A stretch of DNA of 64,000 nucleotides from GCA-003244245 sp050699715. Its GTDB lineage: Bacteria; Actinomycetota; Actinomycetes; Mycobacteriales; Pseudonocardiaceae. The position numbers and the translations under genes are program-made. The notes beneath the pieces are model-generated. The model had not been told where the DNA came from. It made no database searches and saw only the letters and a list, made by a program, of their open reading frames with translations. The stretch is taken from contig JBOHFR010000010.1 in the NCBI GenBank assembly GCA_050699715.1, positions 28,393 to 92,392 of the forward strand. Direction: 5' to 3'. Shown one piece after another: positions 57,291 to 64,000 of this stretch (the stretch's first letter is position 1; each line of letters starts with the position of its first letter).

Positions 57291-58883
57291 GTGGCTGACC
57301 TGTCGAGATCAGGTCCGGACATTCCGGACATTATTGACAACTTCGCCAAGTTGTTCGAGCGTCGAGATGGCGCTGATGCGCGGTTGAGGCGGGCGCGTGT
57401 TGATCAGCCGTTGGCGTGGGCGCTGGTGATGGCGGCGTTGTCCTGGGACCAGGTGGACCCGAGGGGGTGGCGCGCACCTGCGGTGTTGTGCGCGCAGGCG
57501 CGCCGGTTGATGGCCCTCTGGGGGCTCCGCGCTGAGTCGGTGGACGACGCGGACCGGGTAAGCGCAGCCCTGGAGTGGGCGATGCAGGAGCCGGTGCTGG
57601 TGGAGTGCGACGGTCAGGGCCGTTACCGGCCGGTGGTCGCGGTGGGCTCCGCTGTCGGCTCGCGGTTCTGGCGAGAGCACCACGATGCATCGGTGGCCTG
57701 CGGTGTGCTCACTGCGATGGAGCTGGTGGGCAAGGGGGACGCTGACCGCGATGCGAACCCGGCCGATCTTGATGCCGCTGAGGTGTCGTATCAGCTCGCG
57801 GTGGACAGTGACGACCCGGACGCGGCGGCGGTGGCGTCGCTGCGCCTGGCCGAGCTCGCCCAGACGCGCGAGCAGCCAGCGGAGGCGGCCCGCCGGTACA
57901 CCGACGTCGCGGCCTTGGGGCATCCGGTCGCCTCGCCGCCCGCAGCGCTGTGGCTGGCCCGCCAAGCCGCCCAGGACGATGACCGACCCACGGCGCGCGC
58001 TCTGACGCACGAGGTTCTCAGCAGCGGCGACGAGCGGTTACTGCCGCAGGCGTGGGCCCTCCTGGGCTACCTCGCCTGGCTCGACGACGACACGGACGAG
58101 GCGGTGGCTGCCACGCGGCGGGCGGTGGACACAGCCGGAGAGTGGCACCGGTCGTACAGCCAGCGCCTGGCCGAGATGCTCGTCGCCTGCGGCGACCTGT
58201 CGGGCGCGGCCGACGCATACCGGAGGGTGCTGGAGCAGCCCTTGCTCCCCGGCGACCCGGACGCCAGGCGGTACGTGCAGCTCATGGCAGCTGCTGACCG
58301 TCTTGACGAGGCGGTGGTCGTCCTGGAGCGGTACGCCGCTGACGACGGGCTCTTCACCGGGGACCTGCTGCTAGCCCTGGCAGCCGTCCACGCGGCTCGC
58401 GATGACCTCGAGGCTCTTCGGAAGGTACTGGCCCACGTCCGCGCCCACTGGAGCTCGACACTGCCGCATGTCGCGGTGCGGACCGACGTGATCGAGGCGT
58501 CATTGGCCATCGTGGACGGCGACGACGAACGCGCGGCGCGACTGTACCGGTCGTTGACGGACACTGACGACACCGAGCGTCGCGACCTGGCCCGCCCGCT
58601 GCTGATCGCCACCGGGGAGCAGTTCGCCGCGGACGGAAAACTGTGCGTGATCCCCGGCACACGACCGTTGCTGGAGTACCTGTCCGAGGCCGCAGCGCGA
58701 GACACCGCAGCGTGGGCCGCCATCAGTCTGGCGCACCTAGCCACCACGGAAGGCCGTCCCAAGGACGTCGAAGCCGCCGTCCGCCTCGCGGCCCGCCACC
58801 TCAGCCCCGAAGAGGTCACCGCCGCGCGAAAACTACTACAACACCGCGCCGACCGCGCCCGACGCCCCCGCCGACCTCGCTGA
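57291..58883 (+). CDS. Large TPR-repeat protein
   Basis: About 530 residues if GTG 57291 is used; an upstream in-frame start at 57252 is possible. A TAACGT sequence about 12 bases before GTG 57291 would allow a leaderless transcript. Composed of helical repeats (AAVASLRLAELAQTREQPAE, ALLGYLAWLDDDTDEAVAAT, RLDEAVVVLERYAADDGLFT, DDERAARLYRSLTDTDDTER), with no signal peptide or catalytic domain. The first 150 residues (DQPLAWALVMAALSWDQVDP, ADRVSAALEWAMQEPVLVEC) may be a separate domain. Family and role unrecognised. Confidence 0.7.
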   Translation: MADLSRSGPDIPDIIDNFAKLFERRDGADARLRRARVDQPLAWALVMAALSWDQVDPRGWRAPAVLCAQARRLMALWGLRAESVDDADRVSAALEWAMQEPVLVECDGQGRYRPVVAVGSAVGSRFWREHHDASVACGVLTAMELVGKGDADRDANPADLDAAEVSYQLAVDSDDPDAAAVASLRLAELAQTREQPAEAARRYTDVAALGHPVASPPAALWLARQAAQDDDRPTARALTHEVLSSGDERLLPQAWALLGYLAWLDDDTDEAVAATRRAVDTAGEWHRSYSQRLAEMLVACGDLSGAADAYRRVLEQPLLPGDPDARRYVQLMAAADRLDEAVVVLERYAADDGLFTGDLLLALAAVHAARDDLEALRKVLAHVRAHWSSTLPHVAVRTDVIEASLAIVDGDDERAARLYRSLTDTDDTERRDLARPLLIATGEQFAADGKLCVIPGTRPLLEYLSEAAARDTAAWAAISLAHLATTEGRPKDVEAAVRLAARHLSPEEVTAARKLLQHRADRARRPRRPR

Positions 58884-58915
58884 CACCCGGCCGAAATCCC
58901 CACGGACCGGCTCAG

Positions 58916-59533
58916 GTGCCCGCGTATCGCCGTGTTATCATCGCTGCCGCAGCCACCGTGCTGGCGCTGGTGGGGTTGCCCGCCAGCGCGGCCGCCAGGA
59001 CCGTGAGTTTACCGAGGCACTACGTCGCGCTTGGTGATTCCTATACGGCGGGTCCGTTGATCCCGGTGCAGCGAACCGATCCGATCGGCTGCGAAAGGTC
59101 CACCAGCAACTATCCGGCACTGCTGGCCACGGCACTGCATATCCGCGACTACACCGACGTGAGCTGCAGCAACGTGACGACCGACAATATGACGGCTCCC
59201 CAGGAGGTCCTGCTGGGCCCCAACCCAGCGCAATTCGACGCCCTGCGCTCGGACACCGACCTGGTCACGCTGACCATCAGTGGCAACGACATTGAGTTCG
59301 CCGACATCCTGGTCACCTGTATCGGGCTCAGTGCCACCGACCCGTTCGGCAACGCCTACGCGGCCGCACTGGGCCGCGACGCCTGCCAGCTGCCCGGGGT
59401 GAAATGGGTGGAGGGCACTGTGCCAACCAGTCCGGCCGCCCCGGTGCATCCCAACGCCACCGGCATGCGGGCAGTGGCCGGTTTCACCCTGGACGTGATC
59501 AGGGACCTCGATGAGGCGGCAACTCTGGGCTGA
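58916..59533 (+). CDS. Secreted SGNH hydrolase with internal deletion
   Basis: 205 residues from GTG 58916. Signal peptide (RRVIIAAAATVLALVGLPAS AAAR), then block I HYVALGDSYTAGPL with the catalytic Ser, VSCSNVTTDNM, the block III Asn in LTISGNDIEFADI, and the C-terminal VHPNATGMRAVAGFTLD with the catalytic His. Family members in this group are about 260-290 residues. The part between DPFGNAYAA and ALGRDACQLPGVKW is too short, so I infer an in-frame deletion of several dozen residues. Probably a defective lipase/esterase. Overlaps prmC by 35 bases, convergent. Confidence 0.7.
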   Translation: MPAYRRVIIAAAATVLALVGLPASAAARTVSLPRHYVALGDSYTAGPLIPVQRTDPIGCERSTSNYPALLATALHIRDYTDVSCSNVTTDNMTAPQEVLLGPNPAQFDALRSDTDLVTLTISGNDIEFADILVTCIGLSATDPFGNAYAAALGRDACQLPGVKWVEGTVPTSPAAPVHPNATGMRAVAGFTLDVIRDLDEAATLG

Positions 59534-60404
59534 CCGGCAGTGCCACGCGCCGGGCGGTGGCAAACCGAGGCCGCCCGGCGAGGTCGACGTGATCGGCCAC
59601 GTCAGTGAGCACCCGCCGAGCAGCCAGCAGCGCGGGAACCGCCACCGCGTGCGAGTCGTCGTGTTCGATGGCGATGCTTCCGCCCTCGCGGAGCAACCGG
59701 GTGCCGGTGCGCACCACGTCCCCGATCACGGCGAGACCATCGGGACCCGCGAAGACGGCGGCGGGCGGGTCGTGCAAGGCCACCTCGGGCGCCACCAGCG
59801 CCCCCACCGGCACATAGGGTGGATTGCACAGCACCAGGTGCGCCATCCCATCCAGCGCGCCGAGCAGTCCCGGATCGGCGATGTCACCGGCGTACAGCAC
59901 TACCGGTGTGTCCCCCGCCGCAGCTCGCGTGTCGAGGTTACGCCGCGCCCAGCTCAACGCCACGGGGTCCCGTTCCACGGCGTGGACCTGCGCATCAGGC
60001 CTGGCGTGCGCCAGCGCGAGCGCCAACGCACCGGATCCCGTGCAGAGATCGATCACCAGCGGCTGCGCTACGCCCCTCAGCGCGGCCAGACCCCAGGCCA
60101 GCAGCACTTCGGTCTCTGGGCGCGGGATGAACACGCCGGGCCCCACCGCCACGTCGATGGCACCCATGGGGGCAGTCCCGGTGAGGTGCTGCAACGGCAC
60201 CCGCAACGCCCGTCGGGACACCAGCATGCGCAATGCCTCGACCACGGAGGGATCAACCAGCGGAACCATCGGCAGCCGCCCGCGCGGCACGCCCAGCACA
60301 TGCGCCGCAAGGAGTTCGGCGTCCACCCGAGCGGAGGCCACCCCGGCGTCAGTGAGGACCCGCTGCGCCTCTGCAACCGCAAGACGCAACGGTTGCCTAC
60401 TCAC
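59499..60404 (-). CDS. prmC: Peptide chain release factor N5-glutamine methyltransferase
   Basis: 301 residues. N-terminal helical domain (AVAEAQRVLTDAGVASARVD), GPGVFIPRPETEVLLAWGL, SAM motif VIDLCTGSGALALALAHARP and the catalytic NPPY in AHLVLCNPPYVPVGAL. It methylates the GGQ glutamine of release factors. Its GTG overlaps the prfA stop (GTGA). The C-terminal tail after about residue 285 is variable. Confidence 0.95.
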   Translation of the reverse strand: MSRQPLRLAVAEAQRVLTDAGVASARVDAELLAAHVLGVPRGRLPMVPLVDPSVVEALRMLVSRRALRVPLQHLTGTAPMGAIDVAVGPGVFIPRPETEVLLAWGLAALRGVAQPLVIDLCTGSGALALALAHARPDAQVHAVERDPVALSWARRNLDTRAAAGDTPVVLYAGDIADPGLLGALDGMAHLVLCNPPYVPVGALVAPEVALHDPPAAVFAGPDGLAVIGDVVRTGTRLLREGGSIAIEHDDSHAVAVPALLAARRVLTDVADHVDLAGRPRFATARRVALPVSPELPPHRGP

Positions 60405-61465
60405 GAGCCTCGCAAGCGCAGCTCACGGTCGGCCTCGACTAGCGCGTCCAGCACCCCGTCGAGGTCCCCGTCGAGCACCGCATCGAGGTTGTAGGCCTTG
60501 TAGTTGACGCGATGATCGGCGATCCGGTTCTCCGCGAAGTTGTAGGTCCGCACCCGCTCGGAGCGGTCCACGGTGCGAACCTGTGAACGGCGCTGCTCGG
60601 AGGCCTCTTGTTGGGCTTTCTCCTCGGCCAGGGCCTGCAGCCGGGCCCGCAACACCGCAGTGGCCCGGATCCGGTTTTGGATCTGCGACTTCTCGTTCTG
60701 GCAGGACACCACGACCCCGGTCGGCAGGTGGGTGATGCGCACTGCGGAGTCGGTGGTGTTCACACTCTGCCCCCCGGGACCCGAGGAGCGGTAGACGTCG
60801 ATGCGCAGATCCTTCTCATCGACGTCGATCGCGACGTCGTCCGGCTCGGGATAGACCAGCACCCCGGCCGCCGAGGTGTGAATCCGCCCGGAGGACTCGG
60901 TGACCGGGACGCGTTGCACCCGATGCACCCCGCCTTCGAACTTCAACCGCTCCCAGACGCCAGACTGTGGCGAGGTTGACGACTTCAGGCTCACGGTGAC
61001 GTCCTTGTAGCCGCCTAAGTCGGACTCGGTAGCGTCGAGCACTTCGGCCCGCCAGCCGTGCCGCTCGGCGTAGCGCAAATACATCCGCAGCAGGTCCCCG
61101 GCGAACAGCGCGGACTCCGCACCGCCCTCCCCGGACTTGATCTCCATGACGACGTCGGAGTCGTCGTGCGGGTCGCGGGGCAGCAACAGGTCGGCCAGCT
61201 CGGTCTCCAACCGAGGAACCCGGCCGGCGAGGGCGTCCGCCTCGGCGGCGAAGGCGGGGTCCTCGGCGGCCAGCTCGCGGGCGGCCTCGACGTCACTCCG
61301 AGCCTGATCCAGCTCACGGACCACCCGCACGATGCGCGAGAGCTCTCCGTAGCGCCGCCCTACCTTGCGGGCCGTGTCGGGATCAGCATGCAGGGTGGGG
61401 TCGCTGAGCTGACGTTCCAGCTCAGCGTGCTGCTCCAGCAGCGCCGCAACCGCCGCGGTGTCCAC
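60401..61465 (-). CDS. prfA: Peptide chain release factor 1
   Basis: 354 residues from GTG 61465, with AGGAGG three bases upstream. Domain 1 about 1-100, then MEIKSGEGGAESALFAGDLL, HRVQRVPVTESSGRIHTSAA and the GGQ loop in RSSGPGGQSVNTTDSAVRIT. The C-terminus has RTYNFAENRIADHRVNYKAY. It recognises UAA/UAG. Same operon as rpmE and prmC. Confidence 0.96.
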   Translation of the reverse strand: MDTAAVAALLEQHAELERQLSDPTLHADPDTARKVGRRYGELSRIVRVVRELDQARSDVEAARELAAEDPAFAAEADALAGRVPRLETELADLLLPRDPHDDSDVVMEIKSGEGGAESALFAGDLLRMYLRYAERHGWRAEVLDATESDLGGYKDVTVSLKSSTSPQSGVWERLKFEGGVHRVQRVPVTESSGRIHTSAAGVLVYPEPDDVAIDVDEKDLRIDVYRSSGPGGQSVNTTDSAVRITHLPTGVVVSCQNEKSQIQNRIRATAVLRARLQALAEEKAQQEASEQRRSQVRTVDRSERVRTYNFAENRIADHRVNYKAYNLDAVLDGDLDGVLDALVEADRELRLRGS

Positions 61466-61472
61466 TGGCCTC

Positions 61473-61685
61473 CTACTTCTGCCGTTTGCCGTAGCGCTTC
61501 TCGAAGCGCGCCACCCGGCCACCGGTGTCCAGAATCTTCTGCTTGCCGGTGTAGAAGGGGTGGCAGTTGGAGCACACCTCGACGTGGATCTGACCGTCGC
61601 GCTTGGTGCTGCGGGTGCTGAAGACGTTGCCACAGCCGCAGGTGACCTGCGTCTGGACGTACTCCGGGTGGATGCCCTGCTTCAT
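61473..61685 (-). CDS. rpmE: 50S ribosomal protein L31 (zinc form)
   Basis: 70 residues: MKQGIHPEYVQTQVTCGCGN, VFSTRSTKRDGQIHVEVCSN, CHPFYTGKQKILDTGGRVAR. The cysteines (CGCGN and CSNCHPF) show the zinc-binding C+ type. Eight bases upstream of prfA. Confidence 0.97.
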   Translation of the reverse strand: MKQGIHPEYVQTQVTCGCGNVFSTRSTKRDGQIHVEVCSNCHPFYTGKQKILDTGGRVARFEKRYGKRQK

Positions 61686-61806
61686 GGATGTCCTCTCCTC
61701 ATGGCCGCCGGGTCCCTGTGCTTGCGTGCACGGAGTGAACCGGAGCCGGACTGCGTGGGCAGCAGCGGTGACAGTGTGTCAGACGGCCCAACCTCACATG
61801 AAACCG

Positions 61807-63021
61807 TCAGCGCTCACGCGATGTTCCCGCCATCGAGGTCGAGAAGAGGGGGCGGGTCCAGGTGCTGTGGGGGGTGCGGTGCCAGATGTGTTGCGTGGTG
61901 GGTGTGACGGTAAGCCCGAGATCGGCTGGTTCAGGTCGTTGCAGGTCGTTCCAGCGGTGGTGGGCCTGTTCCACGGTCTCCCAGGGGTTGTGGGTGCCGT
62001 CGTAGCGCACCAGGTGATCACCAGTGGTGAACTCGGCCCAGGAGCCGTCGTCGGCGACCACGCTGGCGCAGTCGCGGTTACCGCTGCGGTAGTGGTCGCT
62101 GCGGCCGGCGCCGAGGTAAAGGTGGAGGAAGAACCGGAACGCCGGATCGGCGAGCGTGCTCGGGGCGAGATCGGTGGTGGTCTCGCGCACGCCAAAAAGC
62201 TGGTCGGGGGTGAGCTCGGGCAGGCGGCTGAGCCTCTCAGCGCTGCGACGGGCGGCCATGAACAGACCCGGGTAGTCCAGGAAGCGCCCGGCGGCGGTGC
62301 GATCGGCATCGACGTGCAGCCGGACCAGGGCGCTCGCCCCACCGAGTTGCAGGTCGCTGAGGATGGCGCCGCCGGGGCGGACCTGATCAACCCACGCGAC
62401 CGGGATGGTGGGGACGCTGCAGGTGGCGATGATCCGGTCATAAGGAGCGTGATCGGGCCAACCGGCGGTGCCATCGACGGTGCCGAGCCGTGGGTGGTAG
62501 CCGAGGTCAGCGAGTCGGTGGCGGGCAGTGGCGATGAGGCCGGGGTGGATGTCGACGGAGTGCACGTGCTGTGCGCCGAGGCGGTGAGACAGCAGGGCGG
62601 CGTTGTAGCCAGTGCCCGTTCCGATCTCGAGTACCCGCATGCCATCGGCGAGCTCCAGGTCTTCGAGCATGCGGGCCATCAGGCTCGGGCAGGTGGACGA
62701 GCTGGCTGGCACGGTGCAGGGGCGCAGCGCGTAGCCGGGGCGGACCTGGGCAAGTTGGGTGATCAGGCTGTCGTCTGAGTACACCTCAGTCAGCCAGGTT
62801 TCCCGCTGGGCGGGGTCGTGACCATCAATGGCGCGAAGACCGCCACGCTGGTCGCGGCGGTAGATCAGCGGGACGAACGGGTGCCGGGGCACCGCGGCGA
62901 ACGCGGCTTGCCACTCGGGTGTGCGCAGTGCTGCCTCGGCGGTCAGCTCAGCGACCAACTCACACAGGCGTGATCGCCACTGGTCGTCGGGAAGATCGGC
63001 CGCCACCGTCGCTGCGCTCAT
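61807..63021 (-). CDS. Orphan PIMT-like RiPP-type methyltransferase
   Basis: 404 residues from ATG 63021; the open frame continues to 63324 without similarity. Same family as 2683-3888: AAVPRHPFVPLIYRRDQRGG, EVYSDDSLITQLAQV, VLEIGTGTGYNAALLSHRLG (SAM motif I), HSVDIHPGLIATARHRLADL, YDRIIATCSVPTIPVAWVDQ, then a long C-terminal domain (FRFFLHLYLGAGRSDHYRSG). No ATP-grasp or recognisable precursor gene is adjacent, so it may be solitary, may act on a remote peptide, or may have lost its cluster. Confidence 0.85.
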   Translation of the reverse strand: MSAATVAADLPDDQWRSRLCELVAELTAEAALRTPEWQAAFAAVPRHPFVPLIYRRDQRGGLRAIDGHDPAQRETWLTEVYSDDSLITQLAQVRPGYALRPCTVPASSSTCPSLMARMLEDLELADGMRVLEIGTGTGYNAALLSHRLGAQHVHSVDIHPGLIATARHRLADLGYHPRLGTVDGTAGWPDHAPYDRIIATCSVPTIPVAWVDQVRPGGAILSDLQLGGASALVRLHVDADRTAAGRFLDYPGLFMAARRSAERLSRLPELTPDQLFGVRETTTDLAPSTLADPAFRFFLHLYLGAGRSDHYRSGNRDCASVVADDGSWAEFTTGDHLVRYDGTHNPWETVEQAHHRWNDLQRPEPADLGLTVTPTTQHIWHRTPHSTWTRPLFSTSMAGTSRER

Positions 63022-63322
63022 CGCGCGCGTTCTCCCAGCAGCAGTGCTGTCCGTGTGCTCTTTTCCGTCGTCGATGTACTTCGTTTCCTTCTTGCGGACG
63101 CCGTGGGTGGGCCGCTTGCGGTGTTTTGGCCTCGACGACTGCTGGCACCGCGAACCGGGTACCCCACGGACGCGGACCAGCCTGGTGCACGATCGGTCCC
63201 TCCCGGTGGCCGGCCGGCGCCGCTGACGGCGTGCCGAGTGGCAGTCGCGACGGCGCCAACGGGCCGGCACTGGCAGAATGCTCGGGAATTCCATACCAAA
63301 CCATGACGGTGGCCCCTCCCGC

Positions 63323-63664
63323 ATGGTTGATCTCGATCGAATTCACCAGCGCCTGGAGCTGCTCGGCGGCTACCTGTGCGAGCTGCGGCGCCTGGCGTGA
63401 CCTTCCCATCACGGAATACCTGCACCACGAGGTGTACACCGGCCGTTACCTCGTTCAGGTCGCAGCGCAGACCTGCATCGATCTGGCCAACCACAACATC
63501 GCCTCCGAAGGCTGGCGGGCCGGCTCCGTGGCCTCGCCGGGCTGCGGAATCGCCTCGTGCACGTCTATGACGAGACCGACGACACCCGCGTGCACGAGTC
63601 GCTCGCTGCCGGCCTGCCTGACCTGGACACGTTCGCCACCGCGTTAGCCAAGCTCGTGGCCTGA
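63323..63664 (+). pseudogene. HepT-like (DUF86, HEPN) toxin, frameshifted and shortened
   Basis: Pieces in order: MVDLDRIHQRLELLGGYLCE then LRRLA and a premature TGA at about 63400; in the next frame LPITEYLHHEVYTGRYLVQV, AAQTCIDLANHNIASEGWRA; after a gap and another shift RNRLVHVYDETDDTRVHESL, AAGLPDLDTFATALAKLVA ending at TGA 63662-63664. RNxLVHxY is the HEPN RNase motif. One missing base near 63398 explains the first frameshift. The MntA nucleotidyltransferase partner is not visible upstream. Confidence 0.7.
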
Positions 63665-64000
63665 GCCTCCATACCCCATTTCCGCATCACGATCCGACAC
63701 TAGTGCAGCACCGCATTAATCCTTCGGGGGGTTGATCCAGGTGCTCGAATCGGTGAGGTAGTGCCCCAGCGTGAACGGTGACCGTGCAATTCCGCCCCGC
63801 CCACCTCACTTTCGGTGATCAAGTTCCTCCAGCGTCGTCGAGGACAGGAAGCCATCACAGTGCCTGCGCCCGACAGACCCTGGGACGGCCCACTCCCCCG
63901 CACGAAGGAGTGATGCGGTGCGGCACTGGTTCGCTGGCATCGTCGCGCGGCGAATTCTGGTCTGGGGCCGGATGGAGCGCCGGTTTTTGTCGGTGCGCGG
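63665..64000. other. Right window edge: remnant and DUF222-HNH leader
   Basis: A minus-strand frame ending near 63717 encodes SPFTLGHYLTDSSTWINPPKD, which looks like a real C-terminus I cannot place. The last bases (63979-63996, gccggtttttgtcggtgc) are identical to the leader of the DUF222-HNH gene at 42143, so another member of that repeat family probably starts just beyond the window. Confidence 0.45.

Noticed and set aside
62919..63647. A 242-codon plus-strand open frame at the right end
   Set aside because: Its first half is antisense to the orphan methyltransferase and its leader. Only the part matching HepT is meaningful, and that is annotated as a frameshifted gene.

Overview
The window looks like a high-GC actinomycete chromosome, most likely Pseudonocardiaceae or a close relative. 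The evidence is strong G/C at third codon positions, GTG and TTG starts, the actinobacterial order rpmE-prfA-prmC ... sua5-wecA-atpZ-atpI-atpBEFHAGD, a NucS endonuclease, DUF2550 beside atpC, a DivIVA-domain protein, and many XRE/DUF5753/DUF397/DUF6879 regulatory genes. The genus assignment is inference. I saw no rRNA, tRNA, CRISPR array or intact transposase.

Layout. 0-2.6 kb: a broken XRE-type regulator, an ESX (type VII) secreted-protein gene and a truncated effector-like gene. 2.7-5.2 kb (minus): a compact RiPP cluster of precursor, ATP-grasp ligase and PIMT-like methyltransferase, the arrangement of aspartimide-containing graspetides. 5.4-23.8 kb: acyl-CoA metabolism (crotonyl-CoA carboxylase/reductase, a doubled 3-hydroxyacyl-CoA dehydrogenase, an aldehyde dehydrogenase, an enoyl-CoA hydratase, ethylmalonyl-CoA mutase, an acyl-CoA ligase, cobalamin adenosyltransferase). 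These are interleaved with a DUF6879/XRE module, a TPR regulator, menC, nucS and two toxin-antitoxin-like modules separated by copies of the mutase B12-binding region.

23.8-54.7 kb: the ATP synthase locus, which is split. atpZ, atpI and atpB through atpD lie at 54.7-47.2 kb, but atpC (followed by DUF2550) lies at 24.6 kb on the same strand. About 22.6 kb of accessory DNA separates them. This island carries two paralogous DUF4062-NB-ARC-TPR (NLR-like STAND) genes, several XRE-TPR regulators, a second DUF6879/XRE module running into a radical-SAM enzyme and a phosphotransferase-like gene, a deaminase, a DUF222-HNH gene, an NfeD/SPFH pair, a YefM/RelE pair and many gene remnants. Pieces of one and the same ATPase gene lie near both edges.

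55-64 kb: wecA, sua5, a TPR protein, a shortened SGNH hydrolase, prmC, prfA, rpmE, an orphan PIMT-like methyltransferase, a broken hepT and, at the last bases, what looks like the leader of a second DUF222-HNH gene.

How the genes fit together. Ccr and Ecm are two steps of the ethylmalonyl-CoA pathway (crotonyl-CoA to ethylmalonyl-CoA; ethylmalonyl-CoA to methylsuccinyl-CoA), and the adenosyltransferase supplies Ecm's adenosylcobalamin. The graspetide genes overlap and must act as one unit. The density of frameshifted genes, partial duplications and defence-like genes marks 11-47 kb and both window ends as recombination-prone accessory DNA laid over a conserved housekeeping backbone.
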